Assembly: GCA_963783335.1 (NCBI GenBank)
Contig: CAWAND010000010.1
Coordinates: forward strand, 124,001 to 188,000
Direction: 5' to 3'
Length of the DNA: 64,000 nt
From: CAWAND01 sp963783335
GTDB taxonomy: Bacteria > Chloroflexota > Anaerolineae > Anaerolineales > E44-bin32
In this document: positions 17,949 through 30,200 of the stretch, in pieces
Layout: each line of letters begins with the position of its first letter
How positions within the stretch are numbered: the first letter of the stretch is position 1
Program-made: the position numbers and the translations under genes
Notes under the pieces: model-generated
Told to the model about the DNA's origin: nothing
Database searches by the model: none
The model's input: the letters and a program-made list of their open reading frames with translations, nothing else

Positions 17949-17975
17949 CTGAGAGCGGACTCTCAGTTCTTTTTT
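17949..17975 (+). terminator. Promoter-proximal terminator in the greA leader (attenuator candidate)
   Basis: A 7-bp stem CTGAGAG/CTCTCAG with loop CGGA is followed by TTCTTTTTT. It lies about 20-46 nt after the predicted start of the greA transcript, so it would release a short leader RNA unless read through. It could instead end the PIG-L transcript, whose stop is 140 nt upstream. Confidence 0.65.
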
Positions 17976-18034
17976 AACTCACATCTACGAATTTCCAGCA
18001 TACGCCCGACACACATCGGGCGATGGGGAGTGCA

Positions 18035-18502
18035 ATGGGGTATCAGACGGTATATCTGACCGCTGAAGGACTCAAGAAGCTCGAAGACGAACTCGAGAAT
18101 CTGCGCACCGTCCGCCGTTCGGAGGTCGCCAAGCGACTTCACGAAGCGATGGAAGGTGGCGAGTTGATCGAGAATGCCGAGTACGAAGCGGCCAAGAACG
18201 AGCAGGCGTTCGTGGAAGGGCGCATCCTGGAACTGGAGGATATGCTCTCGAGGGCGAGCCTGATCGAAAGCGGAAAATCGGATGGCAAGGTCCGCATCGG
18301 AAGCACGGTGACGGTCAAAGAGGGGCGCGGCAAAGAGGAAACCTACACCATTGTCGGCGCCGCCGAAGCCAGCCCGAAAGAGGGTTTGATCTCCAACGAA
18401 TCACCTCTCGGCCAGGCGCTGCTGGATGCGGAGGTCGGCCAGAACGTGGAAGTGAAAGCGCCCTCCGGCATGCTGCGCTTCAAAGTCATCAAGGTGAGGT
18501 GA
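18035..18502 (+). CDS. greA: Transcription elongation factor GreA
   Basis: Rescues backtracked RNA polymerase by stimulating transcript cleavage. The 155-residue length is normal. The N-terminal coiled coil is YLTAEGLKKLEDELENLRTV, with the acidic tip region EGGELIENAEYEAAKNEQAF. The C-terminal FKBP-like domain shows RIGSTVTVKEG, EASPKEGLISNESPLGQAL and VEVKAPSGMLRFKVIKV. I prefer ATG 18035 (GGGGAG just upstream) over ATG 18023. It is followed by a terminator and then lysS. Confidence 0.96.
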   Translation: MGYQTVYLTAEGLKKLEDELENLRTVRRSEVAKRLHEAMEGGELIENAEYEAAKNEQAFVEGRILELEDMLSRASLIESGKSDGKVRIGSTVTVKEGRGKEETYTIVGAAEASPKEGLISNESPLGQALLDAEVGQNVEVKAPSGMLRFKVIKVR

Positions 18503-18524
18503 GACAGGGCACCTGTCAGTCAGG

Positions 18525-18559
18525 GCCCCGCGCTCTTTCACCGGCGCGGGGCTTTTTTT
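18525..18559 (+). terminator. Rho-independent terminator after greA
   Basis: A 9-bp stem GCCCCGCGC/GCGCGGGGC with a 10-nt loop and seven Ts lies between greA and lysS; lysS therefore has its own promoter or depends on read-through. Confidence 0.88.
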
Positions 18560-18626
18560 GTGGCAAGCCTCGGCGGCTGCGGTGCCGCGCATCGGTCGTC
18601 GAGAAGGCAGCAGGAGGCCGTCGTCC

Positions 18627-20144
18627 ATGGCAGATCTGAGCGATCTCGAGCGAGTCCGGCGGGAGAAGCTGGCCCGGCTGACCGAGGCCGGCATGGCTCC
18701 CTATCCCCTGCGCGCCGAGAGGACCCATAGCGCCGCCGAAGCCATCGCCGCCTTCGAGGCGGCCGACGCCGATACCGAGATCCAGGCCACCGTCACCGGG
18801 CGCATCCGATCCATCCGCAATCTGGGCAAGATCATCTTCAGCCACATCGAGGACGGCAGCGGCCAACTCCAGCTCTACCTGCGCCAGGATGACCTTGGTG
18901 ACGATGCCTTGACTCTGTTTAAGGACGCCTTCGATCTGGGGGATTTCATCCAGGCCCGCGGCAGCCTCTTCAAGACCCGTGCCGGTGAGATCAGCCTGCA
19001 TGTGAAGGATTTCACAATGTTGGCCAAGGCAATCACGCCGCTCCCGACCCCCAAGGTTGAAGAGGTTGACGGCGATCAGGTGGTTCACGATGCCTTTTCC
19101 GATCCTGAAGCGCGCTTCCGCCAGCGCTATGTGGACCTGGCCGTCAACCCGGAGGTGCGCCAGATCTTCGCCACGCGGGCCCGCATCGTGAGCGCCTTGC
19201 GGACTTTCCTTGACGAGCGTGGCTTTCTTGAAGTCGAGACGCCGATCCTGCAGCCCATCTACGGCGGCGCCGCCGCCCGCCCATTCATCACCCATCACAA
19301 CCAGCTGCACCAGGACCTCTACCTGCGCATTTCCTTCGAGCTTTATCTCAAGCGTTTGCTGGTAGGCAACCTGGAGCGCGTCTACGAAATCGGTCGGGAT
19401 TTCCGCAACGAGGGCGTGGACCGGACCCACAACCCGGAGTTCACGCAGCTCGAGTTCTACATGGCCTACGCCAACTACCAGAGGGTGATGGACCTGGCCG
19501 AGTCCATGATCGCCTTCGCCGCCTCGGCCGCCACCGGGTCCACCCAGGTCGTTTATCAGGGTCAAAAGATCGAGCTGGCGCCTCCCTGGCCCAGAATTCG
19601 CCTGCGCGATGCCATCGCCGAGCACGCTGGAATTCGCCTCGAGGATTTTCCCGACGCCGAACGCCTCCGCCAGGCGATGAAAGACAAGGGGCATCAGCCC
19701 AAGCCGGGTGCGACGCGCGGCAAGCTGATCGAGTCGCTGCTCTCGAACTATGTGGAGCCGAACTTGATGCAGCCAGCCTTTCTCTACGATTATCCGCGCG
19801 ACATTTCGCCCTTGGCCAAATCACTTCCCGGTGATGCGCACACGGTCGAACGCTTCGAGGGTTTCGCAGGGGGCATGGAGCTGTGCAACGCCTTCACCGA
19901 GCTCAACGACCCCGACGATCAAGAGCAGCGATTCCTCGAAATGGGCCGAGATTATGCGGCCGAAGACGAGGAACGCCACCCCATGGACGAGGACTACCTG
20001 CGCGCCATGCGCTACGGCATGCCGCCGGCGGGCGGATTCGGCATGGGTGTTGACCGCCTGACCATGCTGCTGACGGATCAGGCATCGATCCGAGAAGTGA
20101 TTCTCTTTCCCCATCTGAGACAGCGAGAAGACAAGAGCGAGTAG
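18627..20144 (+). CDS. lysS: Lysyl-tRNA synthetase, class II
   Basis: Charges tRNA-Lys. 505 residues. The N-terminal OB-fold anticodon-binding domain includes ATVTGRIRSIRNLGKIIFSH. The catalytic core has motif 1 (RFRQRYVDLAVNPEVRQIF and the following FLEVETPILQP), motif 2 (RVYEIGRDFRNEGVDRTHNP) and motif 3 (GGFGMGVDRLTMLLT). ATG 18627 has GGAGG nine bases upstream. A tRNA-Lys(UUU) gene occurs later at 33140. The TGTGA-N6-TCACA string at 19001-19016 is within the coding sequence. Confidence 0.97.
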   Translation: MADLSDLERVRREKLARLTEAGMAPYPLRAERTHSAAEAIAAFEAADADTEIQATVTGRIRSIRNLGKIIFSHIEDGSGQLQLYLRQDDLGDDALTLFKDAFDLGDFIQARGSLFKTRAGEISLHVKDFTMLAKAITPLPTPKVEEVDGDQVVHDAFSDPEARFRQRYVDLAVNPEVRQIFATRARIVSALRTFLDERGFLEVETPILQPIYGGAAARPFITHHNQLHQDLYLRISFELYLKRLLVGNLERVYEIGRDFRNEGVDRTHNPEFTQLEFYMAYANYQRVMDLAESMIAFAASAATGSTQVVYQGQKIELAPPWPRIRLRDAIAEHAGIRLEDFPDAERLRQAMKDKGHQPKPGATRGKLIESLLSNYVEPNLMQPAFLYDYPRDISPLAKSLPGDAHTVERFEGFAGGMELCNAFTELNDPDDQEQRFLEMGRDYAAEDEERHPMDEDYLRAMRYGMPPAGGFGMGVDRLTMLLTDQASIREVILFPHLRQREDKSE

Positions 20145-20483
20145 CAGTTCGCCGCCGGCAAGCCCTGCCTGGTAGGTCGGATCACCGAAGAAGCCAGCTC
20201 AGGCCTCTTGGCGCACCTCAACCGCCCTCAACGCCACTCCATTTCTGCCGCCTGGGTCAACCAGTACCCTGAGCGACTCCCCCGGCCAGCCCCGTTCGTT
20301 CGACCTGGCCCCGATCCCGATCAATCCCGATAATGCTCCCCCGTCTCCTTCCGGGACATGGATCGGCACCAACCCGACGAACTCATCGCTGCCATATTGC
20401 CGGGCTGCTGCCTGCCACCCGACGCGAAGAGACCCCGGTCCTACGACCGGGGTCTCGATTGGTGCCAAATGGGCGTCTCGCGC
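20145..20483. other. Gap between lysS and hsp20; weak open frame only
   Basis: A minus-strand frame of 89 codons (20199-20468, TTG start) has plausible composition (YGSDEFVGLVPIHVPEGDGG) but no ribosome-binding site, and the hsp20 terminator hairpin lies inside it. I see no other feature and do not call it a gene. Confidence 0.3.
20429..20456 (-). terminator. Probable hsp20 terminator hairpin
   Basis: A perfect 12-bp inverted repeat GAGACCCCGGTC/GACCGGGGTCTC with loop CTAC lies 28 nt after the hsp20 stop. The U-tract is weak (TTCG), so efficiency is uncertain. Confidence 0.6.
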
Positions 20484-20942
20484 TTACTTCTTGGCCTTGA
20501 CCGTGATCTGTCGCGGCTTGGCCTCTTCGGCCTTGGGGATCGTCAGGGTCAAGATCCCGTTTTCGATCTCGGCTTCGGCATTGTTGGCGTCCACCATGGA
20601 AGGCAGAGTCAACGAGCGGGCGAAGCGGCTGTAGCGCCGTTCGCGCACGTGATACTGCCGGCCTTCGCCGTTATCGGTGCTCTTCACTTCGCGGACTTCA
20701 CCGCGGATCGTCAAGGTGTCACCGGTCACCGAAATATCGACATCTTCCGGCTTCACTCCCGGCATAGCGGCTTCAACCACGATAGCGTCGTCGGTCTGAT
20801 AGACATCGACCGGCGCCAAGCCTTCGTACAGGCTGAGGCCATCATTGACATTGCCGATTAAGCCCTCTTCGAAGGCTCGGTCGAGCATGTCGTGCACTCG
20901 GCGCATCTCACGAAACGGTTCCCAACGTGTCAGGGCAGGCAT
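20484..20942 (-). CDS. Hsp20/alpha-crystallin small heat-shock protein
   Basis: ATP-independent holdase chaperone, 152 residues. The N-terminal arm is TRWEPFREMRRVHDMLDRAF. The alpha-crystallin domain includes PVDVYQTDDAIVVEAAMPGV, the EDVDISVTGDTLTIRGE strand pair and YHVRERRYSRFARSLTLP, and the conserved C-terminal strand is AEIENGILTLTIPKAEE. The ATG has GGAGGAGGT six bases upstream. Divergent from the large kinase operon. No CIRCE element is visible. Confidence 0.95.
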   Translation of the reverse strand: MPALTRWEPFREMRRVHDMLDRAFEEGLIGNVNDGLSLYEGLAPVDVYQTDDAIVVEAAMPGVKPEDVDISVTGDTLTIRGEVREVKSTDNGEGRQYHVRERRYSRFARSLTLPSMVDANNAEAEIENGILTLTIPKAEEAKPRQITVKAKK

Positions 20943-21287
20943 TGCTACACCTCCTCCTATGAAGATAAAAGTCTTTGTCCTACACGTTTGTTATAGGCGC
21001 CGACCGTTAATGGATCATATGTCTCCCATCAAAAATCTGTTAACAAACTTACTCGCCTGATAAATGGCTTGGCAATCAGCGTGCAAATGACATACAATGC
21101 AACCGTCGCTGACGAAAGCTCTTCCCCGACGGGCACTTCTTTCACCGCAATCACACAATGCAGGTTGGGCGATCAGATCAGGGCAAGTCGACGTTGCAAC
21201 CCGGGCCAGGTCTTTTTGGGGCCGATCGGACTTTGTTCCCTCGGCTTCCCAGCAGCCGTGGCCCTTTGCCCTCTCAAGAGGTTGGGT
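20943..21287. other. Divergent regulatory region between hsp20 and the kinase operon
   Basis: This 345-nt gap holds the hsp20 ribosome-binding site and upstream AT-rich DNA (TATAAC on the minus strand near 20989-20994) and, on the plus strand, the kinase promoter followed by a leader of about 180 nt. The open frame of the kinase gene extends upstream through the leader but starts without a ribosome-binding site. Confidence 0.5.
21069..21098 (+). promoter_or_regulatory. Promoter of the kinase-HPt-cyclase-phosphatase operon
   Basis: TTGGCA (21069-21074), an 18-bp spacer and TACAAT (21093-21098) make a good sigma-70 promoter. The predicted leader to ATG 21288 is about 180 nt. Confidence 0.6.
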
Positions 21288-24200
21288 ATGGCAAAAAAGA
21301 AGTCATCGGCCAAGAGAGCCAAGCCAACTGCTCGTTCGACCCGTTCCTCAGCCAAGGCTCCGCGCCTCGACCACGAACTCGAAAGCCTTATCAAACGCGC
21401 CGATAGGGCCTACAACGCTTTCCGCCACGAGGAAGCTCTTGAGGCCTACTCTGAAGCGCTGGCCTGGAAGCCGGCCAAGGCGCTCCCCCTTGAGGAACGC
21501 TTTCGGTTGCTCGTCCGGCGTGCAGACACCTTCCAGGCGTTGGGGAATTTCGAAGAGCGGGCGGCCGACGTGGTCAGTTTGGAGGCGCTGGCCGTCAAGT
21601 CCGGACGGGCTGACCTTTTGGCCGAGGCGGCTTTCCGCAGGGCGGACGCTGCCTCCGGGCTGGAAGATCCCCAACGGACCGTCCGCCTGGCCAAAAAAGC
21701 GCTCAAAATGGCCCGATCGGCCGGTGAAAGGATCCTGGAGGCCAGAGCGCTTGATGCGCTTGGCACAGCCTATCTGTTTGGCTTGGAGCAGGCTGATCAG
21801 GCCCGCGAGCATCTCCAGCGAGCATTGGAGCTCTTTGGCGACAATAGCGAAGCCTACCTGTCCCATGCCCACGCCTGGGTCGCGCTTGCGTTTCTCCCAG
21901 GGCAGGAGGGCGCCGGGAGTTCCGAACGCTATGCACTTAAGGGACTGGATCTGGTGCGCCAGGCGGGTGACCAACGCATCGAAGCCCGTATCCTGAATCT
22001 GTTATCTATCTTCGCCAACGACGCCGCAGACAAACGTCGCTACGCTGAGCAAGCTTTAGCTCTAGCACAAGAACTGGACCTTCGCGAAACGACCGGCCAA
22101 TCGTTCAATCATTTGAGCCTTCTCTACCTTCACATGGGCCTGTACGAAACCGCCCTTGACTTCATCGGGCGCGGAGTGCAGATCGCCCGTCAAGGGCTCG
22201 GCCGGATGACGGTCTCAGCCTTTCTGGAGTCCTACGCACGCATCGCCATGGCGTTGGGTGACTACGCTTCGGGCGAGGCGGCTTTTCTTGAGGCGCTCAA
22301 GATCGCCGAAGAAGGCAACCAGCGCAGTTTCATCGCCTACAACTCGCTCGGCCTGGGTCGTCTCAAACTGGCCTCAGGCGATTTGAAGGCGGCTGCGCGG
22401 CTGATGAAGAGGGCGGCTGACCATTTCCGGGAGCTCGGGCAGGTTTCTGAGCTGCCGACCGCTCTGATTGCGTTGGCCGAAGTCCGGTTGGCCCAAAACA
22501 AGTGGACGTCAGCCCTGGACCTGGCATTAGAAGCCGTCGGCACCCTCCAATCTGTCAGAGAGGTGAACCAGGATTTCCCACCTCAAGACGTTTGGTGGAC
22601 CTACTTCCAGGTCCTGAGGGCCCATCCCAAGAACCGCAAGTACCTGGACACCAAGGACCATTCGAAAGGAACGCTTGACGACGAAGCCGAGCGCGCCTTG
22701 GATCGCGCCTTCGAGCTGGCCAAGTCCAATGTCGCCGAGGTGACAGACACCGGGCTCAAACGGAGTTATTGGAATAGGGTGGAGACCAATCGCAGCATCC
22801 TGCTCGAAATCGCTCGCCAGCATGCCGAGGAAGGCTGGACGTCTGATGTCCTGTCCGGTAATGAACCGGGCAATCTTCAGGAACAGTTGCAGCGCATGTT
22901 GGACATCGGCGTTCGCATGAACGAAATGCGCGACCCGGATGAGTTGAGCGACTTTGTAATGTCCCAACTCGTCGAGCTCACCGGTGCGGAAGATGTCGCC
23001 TTGATCTTCGAGGATGAGAAGTCCCAGCGAACGTGCCTTGCGCAGAAGGGCTTCGCCTCCGGCGTCGATCCGGTTGCTTTCGCACGCCCCCTGTTGGACG
23101 AGGCTGGGCGCCTATCCCATGCTGTGATTCACCAGGACGTCGCCGACTTTGACTCATCAAAGAAGGCCAGAGATGTTTTCGCCAGCCAGTCTATGATCGC
23201 CGTGCCGCTTCAGACCCTTGGCGAATTGAAGAGCTACTTGTACGCCGCCAATCACACCCTTTTCGGTCCCTTCTCCCAGGCGGACCTGACGCTGATCTCG
23301 GCCTTCGCGAATCAGGCCGCCGCCGCCCTCGACAACGCCACGCTCTACAGCGACCTCGAACGTCGAGTCGAAGAGCGCACTCAGGCGCTGAAAGACCGGG
23401 CAGCTGAGTTGAGCTTCATCAACAGCATCCAGCGTGCGTTGGCAAGCAACCTGGACATGTCCAAGATCTACCAAATCGTGGGGGATCAGCTCCGAAAGAT
23501 CTTCGGGACTCAAGTTGTGACGATCACATCATCGGATATCAAACGGGGACGGACGCATTTTGTCTACGGCTATGAGAAAGGGGAGATGTACGAATCCCTC
23601 GACGTCCCCCTGAACTCTCTGTACCGATGGCTGCTGGAGAGAAACGAGACTTTCGTTCGCAACGGCGATCTCCCCGAGTTTGTCTCCGAGTTCAGGGACT
23701 TCGAGATACCGGCGGGGGAGATGCCGAAGTCGCTCGTTTGGGTTCCCATCCCCCACCGTTCCGGCGATCCGTCGATTGAGTCCATCACCATCGAGGATAT
23801 CGACGGTGAGAGGGTATTCGGCGATTCGGATGTGCGCCTTCTGGAAACGCTGGCCGGAGGCATGGCGGTGGCCTTGGAGAACGCGCGCTTGCTGGACGAG
23901 ACCCGCCAGCGCAACGCCGAGCTGTCGGTCATCAACAGCATCCAGGAAGGGCTGGCATCTGAGCTCGATATCCAGGACATCTTCAACCTGGTCGGCGACA
24001 AGATCCAGGAGGTCTTTGACGCACAAATCGTCGGGATCCTCACCTACGATCCCGAAGACGACAAGGTCAATTTCCGATATGCCGTCGAGAGGGGCCAGCA
24101 TTTCAAGATTCCGACCCAAGCGCCCTCAGGCTTCTCGCGTCACATTATCCGCACCGGCCAATCGTTGGTCATCAACGAGGACATGGAAGCCGCTTCGAAG

Positions 24201-27200
24201 AAGTACAACGCCCCGGTCATCGCCGGCGAGGAGATCAAGTCTTTGATCGGCGTGCCATTGGTCGTTGGCGACAGGGTCCGAGGCGTCATCTCACTCCAGA
24301 ACATCGACCGCGAACACGCCTTCAGCGAGGCCGATATCCGTTTGCTGACCACCTTGGCGTCTTCAATGAGCGTCGCCATCGAAAACGCCCGCCTGTTCGA
24401 CCAGACCAACCGGCTGCTGGACGAAACAAGCCAGCGCGCCGCTGAGTTGAGCCTGATCAACAGCATCCAGCGCGCCCTTTCGGCGCAACTCGAAATGGCC
24501 AGCATCTACACGACCGTGATCGAACGGCTCCAATCGATCTTCGAATCCCAGGTCGTGGTCATTTATTCCGCCGATCTGGCGCGCCACCAAATGTCGCTCG
24601 TCGCCGGGTTCGAGAAGGGACACAAGGTCGAGCCGACCATCGTCCCCCTTAACTCGCTCTATGAGCGGCTCATCAGTATGGATGGCACCTTCGTTTTCAA
24701 CTCGGACTTCCCCGAATTTGCATCCCAATTCGATGACTACAAGGTTCCCGGGGGCGAGCTGCCACGATCCATCGTCGGGGTGCCCATACCCCGCTCTTCC
24801 GATCCCCAGACGGTCGAGATCATCGGGATTCAGGACATCGATGGTGAAAGGACGTTCACCGAGTCCGATGTGCGTCTTCTCGAGACGCTGGCCAACAGCG
24901 TGGGGGTGGCGCTGGAGAACGCCAGACTCCTGGACGAGACGAAAGAGCGCGCCGCCGAGCTTTCGATCATCAACAGTGTGCAGCAAGGTCTGGCTTCCAA
25001 GCTCGACATGCAGGCCATCTACGACCTCGTCGGCGACCGCATTCGTGACATTTTCGACGCGCAGGTCGTGCACATCCGCATCTACGATCCCGAAACCGAC
25101 ATTATGACCTACCCCTATGTCCTGGACCGAGATGAGCGGCTCGATGTGCCCCCCACGAAGATCGAGGGGGTTGGTTTTTCCGGGGAGATCATCCGGACTC
25201 GGCAGCCAATCATGATCAACCGGGATTACAAGCAGCGTGCAAAGGAGCTGGGATCCTACCTCTTGGAGGGTCAGAAGGAATGGCCCAAGTCGGTTGTCTG
25301 GTGCCCCATTCTTTCCGGTGATGAGGTGACGGGCATTGTCTTGGTCGAGAACTTCGACCGCGAGGATGTCTTCAGTCAGAGAGATGTGGACCTGCTGACG
25401 ACCCTCGCCTCGTCGATGAGCGTGGCGCTGGAGAACGCCCGCCTATTCGACGAGACCAACCGCCTGCTGGAGGAAACTCGCCAGCGAGCGGCCGAGCTGG
25501 GGATTATCAACAATGTCGGTCAGGCGTTGGTCAAGAAGCTCGAATTCGACGCCATCTTGGAACTGGTCGGTGAGCGGCTGAGAGATCTGTTTGAGGCAGA
25601 TACAGCCTACATCATGCTCTACGATCCCGAAACTCGCTGGTCCCACACCGCCTACTACATTGACCGCGGTGAGCGGATCCACCTGCAGCCTGGCACACTC
25701 AAGACCGGACTGAATGTGACGATCGTCGACACCAAAGAGCCTCTGCTGCTAGGAACAGCCAAGGAAAGTGAAGCCTTGGGTGCGGTCTGGATCGCCGCCA
25801 AAGGCAAACAGGACTCAAACCAGTCTTTCTTGGGGGTCCCCTTCTTCAACGGAGACGAGGTCGCCGGGGTGATCAGCGTCCAGAGCTACCAGCAGCACGC
25901 TTACGACCAGGAGGACGTCAGGCTGCTCACCACACTGGCCTCCAGCATGAGCGTCGCCCTCGAAAATGCCCGCCTGTTCGAAGAAACCAACCGGCTGCTC
26001 GACGAAACCCGGCAGCGGAACGCCGAGCTGGCAGTGATCAACAACATCCAGGAAGGGCTGGCGTCCAAGCTTGACATTCAAGGGATCTTCGACCTGGTCG
26101 GGGACACGATCCAAGAGATCTTTGACGCCCAGGTTGTCTCCATCTCGACGTATGACCGGAAGACGAATATCGAGGCCCCTCTGTACATCATCGAACGCGG
26201 CGATCGTCTGCAAGCAGACCCCGGGGCGGCCTTTGGTTTCTCAGCGCGAATTCTGGACACCTTGGAGCCGATGCTCATCAACGAAGGCGTTGACGAACTC
26301 TACCCGAAGCTGCTGGAGAAGTATGGTTCGGGGGTCAATGTTGGGGAACACGTCAAGTCCTACTTGGGAGTCCCCTTGGTGATCCGCCAAGATCCCAAGG
26401 GCGTAATCTCGCTGCAGAACATCGACCGGGAGCATGCCTTCAGCGAGCCCGACCTGCGCCTCCTGACGACCATAGCTTCGTCGATGAGCGTAGCCCTCGA
26501 AAACGCCCGCCTGTTCGAGGAGACCAGCCGGTTGCTGGGCGAGACCCGCCAGCGCAATGCCGAACTGGCCGCCGTCAATACCATTAGCCATGCCTTGGTG
26601 GCGGAGACCGAAATCGGCAATCTGATCCAGTTGGTCGGTGAACAGGTCCGCACGACCTTTGAGGCGGACATCGCGTACGTGGCGATGTTGGATCCCCGCT
26701 CAGACTCGATCGAGTTCCCCTACCATCATGGAGAAGACATGGCGCCAATTCGGCGGGGGGAGGGGCTCGCCAGCCAGATTCTCGATTCGGGCAAGCCGCT
26801 GCTCCTCAACCGGGACATCGACAGCGCCGCCAAGGAGTTGAACACCCAGCGCATCGGCCTCCGGGCGGCCTCCTACCTTGGGGTTCCCATCGTCAGCGGA
26901 CGACAAGCCATCGGGGTCATTTCCGTTCAGAGCACACACGACGAGGACCGTTTTGACGAAGGCGATGTCAACCTCCTGACGACCATCGCTGCCAATGCCG
27001 GGGCCGCCATCGCCAACGCGCGCTTGTACGAGGAAACCAGGCAACGCGCCTCCGAGCTGGCAGCCATCAATGTCATCGGTCGAGGCCTGCTTTCCCAGAT
27101 GGATCTTGAGAAGGTGATTGAGCTGGTCGGCCAGAGCATCACAGAGATATTCGGCTCTGATGACTTTGGGATCGCCATCCTGAGCGAAGAGACGAACAAG

Positions 27201-30200
27201 ATCACGGTCCCTTACGTCACGTCCGACGGAAAGCGTCTCGCACCCCTCGAATTGGCGGCTGGCGAGGGCCTGGTTTCGGTTGTGTCCCGGACCCAGCGTC
27301 CCCTGCGACTGGAAAGTTGGGATGAGATTGAGGAGTACGGGACCCAGAAGATACATCCCGAAAAGCAGGATGAACTGCCACCCGAGTACTCCTGGCTCGG
27401 GGTCCCGATTATGAGCGGTGGAGAGGTCAGTGGCGTGATATTCGCCAGCCGCCATCGAAACAGCGCCTTTAGCGATGGCGATGAACGGCTCCTGTCGACC
27501 ATCGCCGCCAACATGGGCGTGGCCATCCGCAATGCGCAGCTCTATGCAGAAACGGAGCGGCGTGCGGAAGAGCTCTCTACGCTGAATGAGATCGGGCGGG
27601 AGGCGGTTGCCAGCCTGGACCTACCGTCGATTCTCGACCGGATGACCCTCCGGGCCCGGGAGATGCTGCGGGCGGAAACGTCGGCCGTCATCTTGCTTGA
27701 CGATGACGGCACGACCCTCCGCCCCATCGCCGCTGCCGGCGCCGCCGCCGACCAGGTCATGAATTTCGCCTGGCAGCTCGGTGAGGGAATCATCGGGGAC
27801 ATCGTTGAGAACGGGCGCGCCGAGCGGGTGTCCGACGCCGCCGGTGACCCGCGCGCCGTACATATCGAGGGGACGGAAGACGCCGCCCCAGACGAGAAGA
27901 TCATGGTGGCCCCGCTCTTTGCGCGCGAGACGGTCATCGGCGCCATGGCCGTCTGGCGCGGCGCCGGGCAGGATGTGTTTGACGGCAATGACCTCAGCTT
28001 TCTGACGGGCCTCTCCCATCAGGCCGGCGCTTCGATCTACAATGCTCGCCTTTTCGACGAGGTGCAGCGGGAGAAGCTCTACTCGGAGGCCATCGTCGAG
28101 AACAACCCCGTGGCGATCATCACCACCGATCTCGACGCAGTGATCGTGTCTTGGAATCCGGCCGCGGAGACCCTGTTCGGATTCACCGCGGACGAGGCCG
28201 TCGGCCGCGGGCTGGACGATCTCATCGCCAACGAAACCTTGCGCCCCGAGGCCGAAGCCTACACCCGGCAGACCCTCGAAACCGGGCGCTTCAGCGCTGT
28301 GATGCGCCGCACCCGCAAAGACGGCAGCCTGGTTGACCTAGAGGCGGTGGTGCTGCCGGTCATCATCGGTGGCCAGACGGTCGGCTTCATCGCCATTTAT
28401 CACGACATCACCGAGCTCAAGCGGGCCGAGGCGGCCCTGCTCCAGCAAAAGGAGTATCTGGAGGCAGTGGTTCTCAACAGCCCCGTCGCCATCGTCACCG
28501 CTGATCAGGACGCCATCATCGTCTCCTGGAACCCGGCCGCCGAAAAGCTCTTTGGGTACACCGCGGCCGAGGCAATCGGGGAAGACATCGACAGGCTGAT
28601 CGCGGATTCAAACTCGACGATGCACGCTGAGGCGGTGGATTTCAGCCAGGAGGCTCGCGAAGGCCGCCTGCACGTCAACACTCAGAGGGTGCGCAAGGAC
28701 GGCACGATGGTCGATGTGGAGCTGCTCGGCGTGCCAGTGACGGTGGATGGGCAACAAGCCGGGATCATCGCTATCTACCACGACATCACCGAGCTCAAGC
28801 GGGCCACCGAAGAAGCGGAGGCGGCCAACGAGGCCAAGAGCGCCTTCCTGGCCACCATGAGCCACGAGATCCGAACCCCGATGAACGCTGTCATCGGCAT
28901 GAGCGGCCTGCTTCTCGACACCGAGCTGAGCGACGAGCAGCACGAATTCGCCGAGATCATCCGCAGCAGCAGCGACGCCCTGCTGGCGATCATCAATGAC
29001 ATCCTGGACTTCTCCAAGATCGAAGCCGGAAAGATGGATCTTGAGTATCAACCCTTCGATTTGCGGGAGTGCGTGGAAGGCACCCTCGACCTGGTCGCTG
29101 GGCGGACCTTTGAGAAGGATCTCGACCTGGCCTACGTAATCGAGGATGGCACACCGACACGCATCATCGGCGACGTGACCCGCTTCCGCCAGATCCTGCT
29201 CAATCTCTTGACCAATGCGGTGAAATTCACCGATCGCGGCGAGGTCGTGGTGACCATCCAAGCTGAATCATCTCCCCCGGCCGAAGCGGATACCAAAGGG
29301 CAGGAGGCAAGGAAGCTCCACGTTGCCGTCCGGGATACTGGCATCGGGATTCCGAAGGACCGCATGGATCGGCTGTTCCAATCCTTCAGCCAAGTGGACG
29401 CCTCGACGGCGCGCAAGTATGGCGGCACCGGCCTTGGTCTGGCCATAAGCCGGCGGCTGACGGAGATGATGGGCGGCACGATGTGGGCTGAAAGCAATCC
29501 CGGCGAAGGGGCCACATTCCACTTCACCCTGATGGCGCAGCTGGCCGAGGATTCTGCCGAGGCGCCCGCCGGATTGCTGAACGCAGATCCACACCTGAAG
29601 GGCCGGCGGGTACTGGTGGTGGACGACAACGACACCAACCGGCGGATCCTCAGCCTGCAGGTTAAGAGTTGGGGCATGCTGCCGCGAGACACGCACTCGC
29701 CGTATCAGGCGCTGGAATGGGTCGAAGCCGGCGAAGCTTTCGACGTGGCCATCCTGGACATGCACATGCCCGAATTCGACGGGCTGTCGCTGGCGCGCGA
29801 GATCCGAAAGCATCGCGATCGAGAGACCTTGCCCATGATCTTGTTCACATCACTTGGCCGGCGCGAGGTGGGCGGCGACGACATCGACTTTTCGGCCTAC
29901 CTGACCAAGCCGATCAAGCCCTCGCAGCTGCTGGATGCCCTGTCCATGGTTTTCGCCGAGCGGCCCACCCGTGTCGAACGACGGGCCGACCTGGCCCCAG
30001 CCCTCGACACCGAGCTGGGGCATAAACATCCGCTCCGCGTTCTTCTCGCCGAAGACAACGCCGTCAACCAGAAGCTTGCCTTGCGTCTTCTGGCCCAGAT
30101 GGGCTACCGGGCCGATGTGGCCGCCAACGGCCAGGAAGCGCTCGACTCGCTCGGCCGCCAAACCTACGACGTGGTGCTGATGGACGTCCAGATGCCGGAG

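Noticed and set aside
19001..19016. CRP-like palindrome inside lysS as a functional operator
   Set aside because: It lies deep in a coding sequence and encodes conserved-looking residues (HVKDFT); counted only as part of the motif statistics.
20199..20468. 89-codon minus-strand frame between lysS and hsp20
   Set aside because: TTG start without ribosome-binding site, the hsp20 terminator hairpin lies inside it, and no family resemblance.
21069..21287. Upstream extension of the giant kinase by 73 codons
   Set aside because: The extension overlaps its own promoter, has no ribosome-binding site and reads unlike a protein; ATG 21288 has a good site and begins a typical lysine-rich N terminus.
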